A model generated the notes under the pieces. That model searched no databases. It was not told where the DNA came from and saw nothing but the letters and a program-made list of their open reading frames with translations. DNA of 64,000 bases, taken from the NCBI GenBank assembly GCA_023105745.1, contig JALGQZ010000011.1, positions 25,811,975 through 25,875,974 on the forward strand, written 5' to 3'. This document shows, one piece after another, positions 47,301 through 58,951 of the stretch. Source of the stretch: Austropuccinia psidii. Lineage: Eukaryota > Basidiomycota > Pucciniomycetes > Pucciniales > Sphaerophragmiaceae. Within the stretch, counting starts at the first letter, position 1. Each line of letters starts with the position of its first letter. Position numbers and translations under genes: made by a program.

Positions 47301-47414
47301 AACCCAAATTAGTACTCACAATTCATACCTGCACAACATATTCTTCTACACTCCATTTTGGACAATCTGACCAAACAGCTTACAGTCCATTTATACTTCT
47401 TCATCCATATAATA

Positions 47415-48611
47415 ATGCCTCGATCCAGAGCAAGACAAATCAAGACAGATATGAAGATCACCTCTAGCCTTCCTCATCCATCAGGTCACTTAATACGTAC
47501 AGATTATTTAACCATAATTAATTGGCTTTCAGTCAAAGCCAATTTCAAGTCATGTTTTGGTACTAGTGGTTCAACATCTATTGGAAGACCTCCCTCATCA
47601 AAGCAGCATGGATTTCAGCTTATGGCGATTGAGGTCAACAAAAAATCATGTAATCAACTAAACCTTAGTTCATGCAGCATCCGAGATCGATGGTGAACAT
47701 ATAAAAATAAATATATGGCAGCAAAGAAATTCGAGAATTTAACTGGGGCTGGAATAACAGAAGAATATGAGAGCAAAAGAATAAAGTCAATGAGTGAAAA
47801 GCTTGAAATTATGTGTCCTTGCTATGCTGAAATGGATGCGCTCTTTGGCCACAAGCCCAATGTCACTCCGGTTGCAAGCTATGATTCACAAGCAAAAGAC
47901 AGCTTAAATGGGGATGATGATGATGTTTTGCCCGATAAGGTAAGTTATTGTCTCTTCCTTTTTTACCTGTGATTATTAAACCTCATTTTCTTTTTAAAGG
48001 AGAATAATGGATTGGAATCACCCCTCAATCTTGTTCCTTTGGTTCAAGTGGAAAATGTTCAAGATGAATCAGTAAGTATGTTTAAGCCTGATACGTATGA
48101 AATCCATTGTTGATTATTTCTCCTTTGAACAGCAAATTAAATCCATAATGCATTCAACACAAAAGCGTAATCGAGCATTGACACCCAACTTGAATGACAA
48201 GAGTGGCTCTAGGAAAAGGCCAATGGATATGTTTGCACCGACATATGCCAGTTTGCTTGAATCACGGCAAAAGGGTATGTTTTGGAATTATGGATACTCT
48301 GATCAATCCCACTGACTAAATTCATGACTTGTAGCCCGTGAAACCAGTGACAATGCTCGTTTGGAGTGGGACAGGGAGAGGTGGAATGAAGAGAAGGCAA
48401 GCAATGGTTTGAAGAAGTCAATTTGCAAAAGCAAATGGAGTTCAAGGAGAAGCAACATGCAAAGAAATATGAATTTGAAAAAGAAAAGTGGAATCGTGAA
48501 TTGGAATTGAAGGAAAAGCAATGCCAGATGGATCTCACTATAGCGGCATTGTCATCAAGCAGGCCAATTGGGGAGCTGGAACGCATTCTGGCATTAATCA
48601 ATAAAAAATAA
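47415..48611 (+). pseudogene. Harbinger ORF1, trihelix/Myb-like DNA-binding protein (broken)
   Basis: The start MPRSRARQIKTD leads to a region with INWLSVKANFKSCFG, GRPPSSKQHGFQLMAIEV and SSCSIRDRW, then YKNKYMAAKKFENLTGAGIT and ISEKLEIMCPCYAEMDALFG-like wording. This is the layout of the rust Harbinger companion protein (recalled). Introns with GT-AG ends are 47940-47999 and 48072-48132, with another before about 48362. The C-terminal part is a charged coiled coil (ELELKEKQCQMDL) ending PIGELERILALINKK. A TGA replaces a codon after RDRW (47694-47696), and a frameshift lies near 48397. In Harbinger elements this protein normally binds DNA and helps carry the transposase. Confidence 0.75.
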
Positions 48612-49550
48612 CTTATTACATATATGTAATGTGATCAATGTATATGTGGTGCTTGTTCAATAAATCTTATGTTTATGTTTAATTATTGATCTTGTGTCAT
48701 GAAATCTAACTCCACTTTATTACCAAATGGAAATTTCCATGTTTACGCATGATTGGGGCACCAACTTGCAATTTCAATTTCATATGACATTTATTTGCGA
48801 TTTCAGACAGATTGGAAAATTTGGGCAAGTTTTGCATTGAGAATTTATATGAAGTATGTTCAAAAAACAAATTTGATGATGGATTTTTTCCTTTTTTATG
48901 AAAATTTCATTTTATGGTTTTTTTTTTAATTTTTTCATCTTTTTCTATATGTTTTTTTTTATTTTAATGGTTATTTTTTTTTTGGTTTGAAGGGTTTCAA
49001 CTTTTAATTGGGCAATGTCCCTTGTTTTGTTGATTTTTGATTTTTAATTTTTTTTCAAAAGTTGATTTTTTTCTTTAATTTCTTTTAATTTATTTTTTTT
49101 TATTTTTACTTTTGAATAAAACCAATTTAAAAAAAAAACCTTTTTTTTTAAATTTCAAATCTCAAATTTCACTTTTTTTTCATTTATACTTTTTACCCCT
49201 CCCTCTTAAAAAAAATTTACCAATTTTTTTTTTTTTTTATTTTTTTAAATTTTAATTTTTAATTCTCAATTTATTTTGTTCTAATTTTACTTTTCACCCT
49301 TCCCTCTAAAAAAAACCCACCTTTTTTAAAATTCAGGTAAGTGAATTTCTCTTCTTTTTGTTTAATCACAACCATCTTTTGCTAATTTTTTTTATTTTTA
49401 TATAGGTAATTCTCTTTTTGTTTTTTAAAATTTTTTTAATCAAGTTTTTGCACCTCCCAAACTCACCCACCCATCACCATCATCATCCACAACTAACCCA
49501 CCCATCACCATCATCAACCACCATCCACCTCCCAAAACCCCCCACCTCAC
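48612..49550. other. T-rich spacer inside the Harbinger element
   Basis: Low-complexity T-rich DNA, then a C-rich stretch with CCCACCCATCACCATCATCA repeated at about 49465-49520. No gene. Confidence 0.6.
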
Positions 49551-49553
49551 TAA

Positions 49554-49680
49554 CCCTGGAACCTCCCAAATAGGCTCCTGGGAGGTTCCAGGGCCTGAGG
49601 CCTTAAAATCGATCCGAATCGATTTGGGATCATTTTAGCTCATCATCATTCTAATGGCCCCTAGAGGCCATTAGAATGAT
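49554..49680. repeat. Three consecutive perfect hairpins
   Basis: Hairpin 1: 15-bp arms CCCTGGAACCTCCCA (49554-49568) and its complement (49579-49593), 10-base loop. Hairpin 2: 8-bp arms AAATCGAT (49606-49613) and ATCGATTT (49618-49625). Hairpin 3: 15-bp arms ATCATTCTAATGGCC (49645-49659) and its complement (49666-49680), 6-base loop. GGCCTGAGGCC sits between the first and second. Perfect arms in otherwise decaying DNA argue for recent origin or selection. Confidence 0.85.
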
Positions 49681-50142
49681 TTTTTTGTTTTTTTTTTCAT
49701 TTTTATTTTTTTAATTATATCATTTAAATGAAAAAAGATACTGATACCTTTTTTTTTCTGGAAATTGACAGCTGATCTCATTTTTTTTTCTTATGATTCA
49801 TTTATTGACTTTGAATAATATGTTACTGATTTTTTTTTTGTTTTTTTTATTCATTTATTTTATTTCAAAGATCTTTGACTGATAATGATTTCTTTTTTAC
49901 TGATGTTTTTTTTTTATTTTTTTTTAATCATTTATTTTATTTCCAAAATCATTAATCATTACTGACCCTTGATTGATTTTTTATTTGAATTTTTGTTTCA
50001 CTTTTTTATTTATTTGTTCATATAGGGGAGGATTAATTATAAGAATTTATTTTGCAATGTCATTTCATTTCCCATCCCTTCCATCATCCTTAAAATTCAA
50101 AAAAAATCTCCTCCTCCCTCTCATTCTTCCAATCATTTTGAT

Positions 50143-50595
50143 GATGTCATGGTTAGGACTAAACCAGACTCAGCACATCATCAGAATGATTTGAAATATG
50201 ATGAAGCTCATATTACTCCTCTTGATGTCATGGTTAGGACTAAACCAAATATAGAACATCATGAGGATAATAATACCAAATTAAATAATAAAAGAAAGAT
50301 CACCCAAAGCCAAAGACAACACATCCATGATTCAAAACAAATAATGTCTCACCTTGGCCATTCCAAAAATGAATTTAAAAACTTTTCAACAATTTCAATT
50401 GACAAAAAATCTGCCAATGCCTCATGGTTAAAACTTCCATCACTCAACACTCTCCCCCATCCTTATATCCTCATTAATAAAACATCCAAGCCGTTTTTGC
50501 CTGTCATCATATATGAAATAACCCCATTTCATAATTCTTCTGGCCACTCTCAAATTCTGCAAAACATCATCATGACATTAATGTCCTTATCTTAA
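50143..50595 (+). pseudogene. Upstream part of the passenger gene with an 81-bp tandem repeat
   Basis: An open stretch of 148 codons begins with two imperfect 81-bp units (starts 50143 and 50224), each encoding MVRTKP. It ends IIMTLMSLS just before a stop. Shifting phase near 50580-50640 gives INVLILK, then IDKKLKPISNS, then LQGGIMKGIGF. So this is probably the N-terminal half of the oxygenase-like gene, broken by small indels. No domain is recognised in this half. Confidence 0.45.
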
Positions 50596-50640
50596 AATTG
50601 ACAAGAAATTAAAACCAATAAGCAACTCCAAGGTGGCATT

Positions 50641-51404
50641 ATGAAAGGTATTGGGTTTCAATCTGGTTCTGATGCTGGAAAATCTGCAGGTGTGTGATAT
50701 TTTTGGCATATTACCTTAATAATTACTGACTAATTACAAAATTATTAGGTGTTTACTCCAGAAAACCCAGTTTAACTCCTCATCAAATTGAAACAGATAA
50801 CAATCAATTGATCAAGCTTCATCAATATGACAAATTTGTTTACTCAAGAATCTCCCATTTTTCAAAATTAGCAGCAAATGAAAATCAATCATTAATGGAA
50901 GCAGCCCAATTACCCAACTTCAGTCAACTTGAATGGACTTCTGCCAATCCCAAGGAAGAATTCAAATCGTTTACCAGTGTCATTGTCACCCAAGATGGAT
51001 TTTTCAATAAGCCACAAAGATTTAAGCGATCTCAATGCCTGGACTTATGGTATATTTTCTTTTGTATCAAAAAAGATTTCCTTCCACTTCCTACTATCTT
51101 CACCCCCTCTGGACATGGCTTACACTCCCCTGAATTAGAAATGGAGATCGATTTTTCAAAAAAACCTGGAATCATGGAAATTCTTTGGAAGACATCAACA
51201 ATGGTTCATCATAAAACAAAACCACCTCCAGAAATTATCAATCATGACGAAATTACTCATTTTGGATGTTCTTTTCAAATAAACCATAAATTATTTAATG
51301 TAGGTGACAAATTCTTGAAAATGACACCCACCGAAATTAATTCAAGAGTCAATGGGTACTTTGAAAGAAATATGCAGGATCAAAAAAGAACTAAAAAATC
51401 TTAA
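50641..51404 (+). pseudogene. Tet-like 2OG-Fe(II) oxygenase, frameshifted passenger of the Harbinger element
   Basis: MKGIGFQSGSDAGKSAG leads to a 59-bp intron (50690-50748), then VYSRKPSL and an N-terminal helical part. After VTQDGFFNKP the frame must shift to read HKDLSDLNAWTYGIFSFVSK (51013-51072) and shift back at an A6 run (51069-51074). The H-x-D of HKD, the H of VHHKT and the closing THFGCSFQINHKL, with IDF...GIMEILW between, fit the order of fungal Tet/JBP-like dioxygenases. These oxidise 5-methylcytosine in better-known members. The assignment is from motif memory, and catalysis by an intact relative is inferred. With two indels in the active-site stretch this copy should be inactive, or coded by a programmed or unannotated splice. 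Confidence 0.6.
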
Positions 51405-51491
51405 TTGTAAATACTTTTATTTTATGAATAACATCTCCACTCTGTTTTATGCCAATAAATTAATTTTATAAAACATTGGTCCTGATGAAAT

Positions 51492-52771
51492 CTACAATTG
51501 ACTATTTTTCCATGCCAAAGTGATTGGTGTAATTTTTTCACGCATATTTACCACATCTTCCCCAATTTCATTGTTGGCCAGATTTTCCGCATGTGGTGGA
51601 TCATCATCTTCATATAAATCAAACCACTCATCACCAATTTGAGCTAACATATTATGTAATATCGTGCAAGACACAACCCAACTAACAAAATATTCAATTT
51701 CATGATTATCCCTCATTTGATTTCGCATTTCCCTTAGAGAAAACCACCTCCCCTTCAAAATTCCAATTGCATGCTCGATTCTGACCCTTGATTTTTCTAG
51801 ACAGTAATTGAAAGAATGGTTGTCTTCATTATGTGCTACAACTCCCTTATATGCTGGAACAACCCAAGGAGAGCTTGCATATGCCAAATCTGCAAGTAAG
51901 TATTGATCCTTTTCATAAAACTCTTGAGGTTTTTGTGCTATTTTCATATTTTGATATACATTTGAATCATGAAGTGACCCAGTACAACCAACATTCAGAG
52001 CAGTGAACTGTTTGTTGATATTGCAAACCAGTTGTATTGACATAGAATACCTTATATGTAAACCATCAGTAAGATTGAAATTAAGAATAAAGATTCAACA
52101 GCTTACCTTTTTTTGAAATCAAAATACGCTTCACCATCATTGGGAGGACGTTGTGATAATGGTATGAGACTCCCATCAATAAACCCAATGCACCCAGGGA
52201 AGCCTTCTGCTTGCATTACTTGAGACATCTCTCTGCATTGTTCTATTGTTGGCCACACAATCACTTTGTGCTTCAACTTCATTAATATTTGGATGACTCT
52301 TTGAGTGTACAACACAATAGCCCCATGGCTAATTCCAAACAACATTCCAATCTTTCCCAAAGCGGCCCCATTTCCATTTGATCCTAGCCTTGATAATGCC
52401 ACAGCCAATTGGATGGCAGGATTGCATTGTTTGTTTTGTGATGAGTTTTGAAACGTTTTATCAGCTTTAATTTGTGCAACCAATTTTTCAAATGATTCAT
52501 GTGTGGTCCTACATAGCTGTCGAAACTTTTCAGATGATAATGTCTGTAAATCATTCATTGTATACATGTAATGAGATGGATATCTTCTACGAGGATTGAT
52601 GTATCTTTGTGATGTTATCATATCTAATAAGATTATATCATCCTGGATATCAGAATCACTATCAGAGTTGAGAGAATCGATGAACTGAAGTGAGCTCAAG
52701 GTCTGAAGTAAAGGTAGCCTTTGTGATGCCTTGGGCATGGTAAATGAAGAAAAGGCTGGTAGTAAATGCAA
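51492..52771 (-). CDS. PIF/Harbinger DDE transposase (HARBI1-like)
   Basis: Exon 1 is 52771-52107, a 56-bp GT-AG intron is 52106-52051, and exon 2 is 52050-51492. Together they give about 407 residues without interruption. The N-terminal third has LSSEKFRQLCRTTHESFEKL, the helical region of this family. The DDE_Tnp_4 core follows: D in FIDGSLIPL, D in LLADLAYASSPW, E in RVRIEHAIGILKGRW, then CTILHN near the end. The C-terminus is acidic (YEDDDPP). The enzyme cuts the TIRs and inserts at trinucleotide sites. Start at 52771 is the longest option; MPKASQ at 52738 is an alternative. It converges on the passenger gene with only about 90 bp between stop codons. Confidence 0.9.
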
Positions 52772-52879
52772 TTTGAAATCAAATAACTTAATAAATGATG
52801 AGTGTATTTAGATTTTATGCAAGAGAAGGAAATTTTTATGCAATTTAACATGCCCTTACTGAGTTGTGTGTTTGAAAAA

Positions 52880-53052
52880 CATGCCTTTATGGGAAGCTAA
52901 AGGTGGGATTTTGGTATTTAAACACGGGATTTGGTACCAAAAAACCTGTGTTTTTGTACCTCAAAATACCTCACCTCTTGAGTTGTGGGATTTCCCAAAT
53001 CCCAAAAAATTAATGCGGGATTTTGGCAAAAAAAACTTGGGATTTTGAGTGT
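52880..53052. repeat. Right subterminal GGGATTT array
   Basis: Several GGGATTT or AAATCCC words (GGTGGGATTTTGG, CACGGGATTTGG, GTGGGATTTCCCAAATCCC, GCGGGATTTTGG, TTGGGATTTTGAG) mirror those at the left end, supporting a transposase-binding role. Confidence 0.7.
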
Positions 53053-53078
53053 GGGATTTGGTAACTTTGACACCCCCT
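53053..53078 (-). repeat. Right terminal inverted repeat of the Harbinger element
   Basis: Reverse complement of the left TIR with one mismatch. AAT at 53079-53081 completes the target duplication. Confidence 0.9.
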
Positions 53079-53081
53079 AAT

Positions 53082-56000
53082 ATTTATGTTTCTTTAAATA
53101 TTTGTAGCACCATCTATACCAAAAAATTAATTTTAGTTAAATTTTTGTTTAATCCAAGTTTTAATAATCTCATAATCACTTTGTTTAAGATTAGGAATAG
53201 GGTCTGGTTACATAAGATTTTTTGGTTTGTGAAAGTTTTTATAAATATTTTATATTTTTAATTTTTGATAATAAATAATTTTAATATGAGAAGAGGAATG
53301 AAAAAAATAAATTTTATTTTTTAATTGGTTAGAGGTCAATTAGAGGGCTTAATTATTTAAAATAATTAAAAATAATGGTTTTTTTTTTGTGTGTATTTTT
53401 GATACCATTTTTTTAAATCACCTTATTATTTAACATCAATTTTTTATTTCTTATAAAAGGAAAACTTTACCGAATTGAAATTTTTTTGATAAAAAATCTG
53501 ATTCGGATAAGTTTAATACCCCTAATTATTATTTTTAAAATGATCCTAATTTTTTTCTTAGGTTTCTTTTTTTTTTTTTTTGGTAGAAAACTAAAAAAGA
53601 AGAAATTAAAAAATTAATTTTCTTTTTAAATTTTTTATTGAATTTCTTTTTATATTTCCTAAAATTCATTAAAACATATATCTCATTATTTTTTTATTTG
53701 CTTTTTTAATTTACAAAAAAAAACTTTTGATTTTTTTTTGTATTAATTAAAATTTATATTGAAATTTTAATGTTATATTATTGTAAGCTGAGGTCTCTTT
53801 GGTGACTTTTAGTATATATCAAAGGAATTAATAAATTAATTTGGAGTGGAATACTATTAAAATAAGTTAATAGAGACGTCACTGTGATTAAGTTATAGTA
53901 TTATTAGTGGAATGAGCTTCACTAATAATATTAAAGGTAATTTATAGTTTTAAGTAATAGAAATTCCTAAGTAAAGGTTGAGAGAGGTTATATTTCTTAA
54001 AGTAATAAATTATTTAATTTGAAATGTAAAAAATATATATATAATTGAGATCTGAGGTATTATTCAAAGGTAAGAATGGTCCTCTTAAATATTGTAAATA
54101 CAAAAATAGAAATTATGTCATATTAAGATTTTATAATATCATCAAAAGAAGATGATAATAATTTATTTAAAAAATTGAATTATTTCATAATATTTGATTA
54201 AATCATCAATATTTGAAATAATAAACTTTAACTTTTTAAGTTAAAGTTTGAACCTAATAATTGCAAAAATACAAATTTAAGTTGGAGACAGTGTAGCAGG
54301 TAAGACAGTAAATGCTTTCAGGCTCCTAATTATTAATTTATAATTTCCTTTTGTTTAAATATATTATCAAAAATTTCAAATAGATATATAAATTTAGATT
54401 TTTTTAAGCTTGATGATTTTTCTTTAATTCTTTTTTTTTTAATTAAAATCAAAACTCTTACTTAACAAAGAATTATTTAATAGTTAAATTTTTTTAAATA
54501 TGAATGTTTTGTTTTGAGTTTTGATATAATAAAATTTTAATTATTTATCTCAATTAAAAAAAATTAAATTTATGAAATCTATAATAAATTATTCTTTTGA
54601 AAAAAATATTAATTAAATCAAAAATAAATATAAAAAACCTGTGATATATATATATATATATTTCTTAAATAATTTCAAAAGATACATCAAATGAAAATAA
54701 TATGAATTGAATTTAATCTTAATATATTAATTTGAAAAAAAATAATTAAATCATAAAATTGAAATCAATGGGAAATTACTATCAAATTTTTTTAAAATTC
54801 ATTTCATAAATTTATTCAAAATTATCTGAGCTATAGTTTCTTATTTATTCAATATTCTTATATCTTTCAAAAAAAAACATATATATATTCAATCTTAAAT
54901 TGAATAAGTTTCAATAAACAAACTTATTTTAAAAGAGGTTTTTTTTGAAAATAATTTTCTCTTAAGGAAACCTATGAATTAATCCTTGAATTAAAATAAG
55001 ATTAATGAAATAAAAAACATATTTTTAATTATAATTTAAATAATTTCAGGATTTTTTGATATCATCTACTTGAATCTTACAATAATGAGCCATAGTTTTA
55101 GAGAAACTTTAATTGTATTTAAAGCAAAATTTAGCAATTTCTTTCAAATTCTTTCATAAGAAAATATTAGTGTAGCTTGATAGAATTTAATTTTTTAAAA
55201 ACCAAATTCAAGAAGTGAACAAAAAACTCAAGTATATCAATTAGTTGTTATATAGATCTTGATTCAATTAAAATATTGAGAAAAACAGAAATATGCATTC
55301 TATGTAATAAATCTTCCAAATTAAGGGGTGGAGGTTTTAAAAAATTTGGTTTTTTTTTCTCTAGAAATTAATTCTCAATGAAAAAGTTGTGACCTTATGT
55401 TTCTGGGATGAAAGTGCAGGAAATTTTTGAGAGGCTTAGTTTCTTTTTTACTTATTTTTGTGCTAAAATCATAGTTAAAATTCTGATTACTATAGAAAAG
55501 GATTAATTTTGGTTTCAAAAGGTAAGTAAATGAATACTTTGAATGAGGCACGCACTTAGATTATTATTTTTCTGTTTTTTTTTCAATTTTTTTTATAAAA
55601 CAACAAATAAGTATTCTCATATAATGCTCTTACCGTGCATTATAGTATGAGTTTTTCAAATAAGGATTTTGTATTTTTATTAAATATTATTAAATATTAT
55701 TTCTGATAATAAATAAATTTGATTTTGCTGATTTATTTGATTGAAAATGTTTTAAGTTGAAATAACATGTTTCATGTCAAAAAATATAACTTAAATCCTG
55801 AAATAATTTGGAAATTCATATCTTTCAAACATAAAAATAAGATAATGAGCTTTATTTTTTCTAATTAATAATTAAAATCAAGAGGAAAAACCAGTTGAAT
55901 AGGTTTTTGGTAACCAAAAACACCAGATCATGTGAAATTTATCTTTTCTTTCAATCAATTAAGGGTATTAAAATAATTTTTCATGAAAGATAAATGATTA

Positions 56001-56790
56001 TTAATATTGATTAAGAAATTTTTATCTCTATATTTTAGTTTGATTCAGACTCTTTTTCTACTTTATATATAAATCTCAATGTTTCTACTCATTTTAAACC
56101 AAAATAAAATTATCTTGTTTTTCATGAGAAAAATATAACTATAAAATAAATATTGGTTATTCAGATCAAAGAAAACAAATCCAAAGGATAAAAAAAGTTA
56201 TATTTATTCCTTGTTTTAACAGCAAAGTTCCCTTTTCTTTTTTTTGAACATTTTTTAAATTAAAAGAAAATAAATTCAGTATTGGTATATTTTTTTTTCA
56301 GGGAAATTTTAATAATCATTATTTTTTTAGAAGAAAAAACATGATTGATTTGTTATAAGTCAATTCATCCTTATCAAGAATATAATTAAACAAATCATTA
56401 GGTATTAACCTATTTCAAATCCCTTGAACCATTATCAATATAAATATCATTATTGAAAATGTTATTGAATTTGATCTGTATCTATAAAAAAATTCTAATG
56501 AGTCTTAATTTGATATAAAATCGTCGTAAGTAAAATGCCAATTAGTTTAAACTAGAATCAAAAAATATTTCTCTAGATTTAAATTTGATCATAAACAAAG
56601 GGGTCGAAAGATTTTTGGCATCAGATTTCCAACCGATGAATTGAAGTGAGATGCTTTATGGGATTGAATAAAAAGTTAGAAAATGAATTTCGAATTGAAT
56701 TGCATATTCAATTTGATTACGATTACGGTCATATTCAATGTGGTAGTCATCTTCACAGTTCTTTGAGCGCACAGTACAGTAGAGCCAAAA
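53082..56790. other. AT-rich intergenic DNA, no gene seen
   Basis: Dominated by A and T words with many stops in all frames. A short TA run lies at about 54645-54661. Nothing coding or structured is supported. Confidence 0.5.
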
Positions 56791-56795
56791 GATCA

Positions 56796-56839
56796 TTCGA
56801 GAAATTAATTTAATTTTAATTTTTTAAGTTTTTCTGGAA
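56796..56839. promoter_or_regulatory. Two heat-shock-element-like sites upstream of the DnaJ gene
   Basis: TTCGAGAA (56796-56803) and TTCTGGAA (56832-56839) both fit the TTCnnGAA core bound by heat-shock factor. They lie about 540-585 bp upstream of the DnaJ start codon. Binding is inferred from the motif and gene type only. Confidence 0.4.
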
Positions 56840-56927
56840 GGATCCAAATTGAATTTGAAATTTTCAAATTCAAATTTCTTTATTCATTGTAGCTTTCAAA
56901 TTTGAATTAATTTTTTTAATTTGATTC

Positions 56928-56983
56928 GCTGATTTGCTGATTTGCTGATTTGCTGCTTAGCTGATTTGCTGATTTGCTGATTT
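56928..56983. repeat. Seven tandem 8-bp units GCTGATTT
   Basis: Six exact copies and one variant (GCTGCTTA, fourth) in a row, about 400 bp before the DnaJ start. It is a minisatellite in the likely promoter or 5' UTR. Confidence 0.9.
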
Positions 56984-57380
56984 AATAGAGTAAGTGAATG
57001 ATTAGATTGAGATTGGCGTTTGTATTACTTAATCTTGCTAGTCCTTGAAGAGTGAAATCAATCGAACCGTTCAAACTTCAAATTAATTTAAATCTCCAAT
57101 CTTGCTCTCTTCTCTCGTCTTGCACTCTTCTGGTCGATTGTCTCTTGACCGTTGGCTTGTTGACCTTGCTCTTGACCTTTCTTCCTTTACCCTTTCCTTA
57201 AAATACTCAATAATCTTCTAATCATATCCTTGTACTTGACCTAATTCATTTGTCTTAACCTAGTCATATCAACTTACGCTGTATTGATTACCCTTAACCC
57301 TCTCACTTGAGCTCAAATCTCCATCATCTCATTGATTCCTTCTTCAATCGATCCATCAATTTTTTATTCCAACTCCTAAA

Positions 57381-58951
57381 ATGGCAGTCGAAACTGAATT
57401 CTATGACAGACTCGGTGGTCGGTCTCATTTATTGATCTAACTCAATCTTCCTTTCAAATTCTGATCATCTTAATCCCTTGATCAGTCTCACCTGACGTAG
57501 ACGAAGCAACCCTTAAGAAAGCTTATCGAAAAAAGGTATTTTCCTCCTAACATTCCTTGTCTTCGTTTCTAACTCATTCATCTCATTAATTAATCTCAAT
57601 CTCAAAGGCTCTTCAATTGCATCCCGATAAAAATCCTGCCGGCGCTGAAGAATTTAAGGCCGTATCAGAAGCTTACGATGTATTATCAAATCCCGAAAAG
57701 AGGGAACTTTATGATCAATATGGTAAAAAAGGTACCGAAGGTGGTGCTGATATGGGTGGCATGCATCCCGGTGATTTATTTTCACAGCTCTTTGGTGGTA
57801 GCAATGGCTTTGTAAGTTGAAATCTTGCTATTACTCTCTTCTTTTTTCTCTTTTTGATTCAAGCTTTTAATCTATTTCATCCATCAGTTTGGTGGTCGCC
57901 CTCGCAACGGTCAAAGAAGAGGCAAAGATCTTCAACATCGAATTAAAGTCTCTTTGGAGGAGCTCTATGTAGGCAAAACTACTAAAATTGCACTTCAAAA
58001 GCATGTCATTTGCTCAAAATGTGAAGGTCGTGGTGGCAAAGCTGGCGCAGTCAAGTCTTGTGCGAGTTGCAAGGGTTCAGGTATCAAAGTAGCCTATCGC
58101 CAAATGGGTCCTATGGTGCAACAAATTCAGCAAACATGCTCAGATTGCTCAGGTGTTGGTGAGTCTATCAATCCAAAGGACCAATGCAAAATTTGCGAGG
58201 GCGCCAAGATCGTCAAGGAACGTAAAATTCTTGAAGTTCACATCGAAAAGGGTATGAGAGATGGTCAAATCATCACATTCAGGGGTGAAGCAGATCAAGC
58301 CCCCAACATGATTCCAGGAGATGTCGAGATTGTGATTGAAGAGAAACCTCATCCCCTCTTCAAGCGCAAAGAGGATGATCTAATCGCCGAAGTTGAAATC
58401 GATCTAGTGACTGCGTTAGCAGGCGGCGTGATACCTATCGAGCACTTAGATTCTCGTGCTTTAATGGTCAAAATCAATCCTGGTGAAGTAGTCAAACCAA
58501 GTTAGTAGGATCAATCACTCATCCCAATCTGGTAAGCTATATCCTTGCTGATTGAATGTACTTTTTCAGACTCAACTAAACTCGTACCCGAAAATGGAAT
58601 GCCATCTCATCGCTTTCACACCCCTGGCGATCTCATCTTGAGTATCAAAATTGCTTTCCCTGATACGATACCTATCCAATCTTGTCAAACTCTTGAATCC
58701 ATCCTACCTCCTCGTCGGCCACTGCCAACTTGGGACCCAACCATTCATGTTGAAGAAGTTGAGATGGTGGATGTTAGTGAGGCCAGGACAAAGGGTCGTT
58801 CTAAGCGTGATGAGATGGATGAAGACGATGAAGAGGGTGGTGGGGGCCAACCGCATGTACAATGGTTCGTAGAATTCACATTCAAATTGTATGGTCAGAG
58901 TTGCACAGCTAATGGCTTATTTGTTTGGTCTCAATAGTGCTCAACAATGAA
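57381..58951 (+). CDS. Type I DnaJ/Hsp40 co-chaperone (YDJ1/MAS5-like), farnesylation motif
   Basis: Six exons (57381-57417, 57486-57535, 57608-57811, 57888-58500, 58570-58864, 58939-58951) joined by GT-AG introns encode about 403 residues, close to yeast Ydj1. The J domain has LHPDKNP with the HPD that triggers Hsp70 ATPase. A Gly-rich region ([11 protein letters not shown]) follows. Then come four zinc-finger repeats [24 protein letters not shown] and CKICEGAK, and the substrate-binding C-terminal domains ([20 protein letters not shown]). An acidic Gly tail ends CAQQ, a CaaX box for farnesylation, supplied by the tiny last exon. It should assist Hsp70 folding and protein delivery in the cytosol and at membranes. 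It is the only clear host gene here, and no disruption is seen. Confidence 0.95.

Larger units (their letters stand above)
47134..53078. mobile_element. Complete PIF/Harbinger transposon with oxygenase-like passenger gene
   Basis: 26-bp terminal inverted repeats with one mismatch bound a 5945-bp element. The flanking 3-bp duplication is AAT (47131-47133 and 53079-53081), the TSD length of this superfamily. Inside are a plus-strand DNA-binding ORF1 (broken), a plus-strand Tet-like oxygenase gene (broken) and a minus-strand DDE transposase (frame intact with one intron). AAATCCC/GGGATTT words crowd both ends. The element may still be mobilised through its own transposase, but ORF1, which Harbinger elements usually need, is damaged here. 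Confidence 0.93.

Noticed and set aside
48209..48601. 130-codon minus-strand frame in the Harbinger element
   Set aside because: Antisense shadow of the ORF1 coiled-coil exons.
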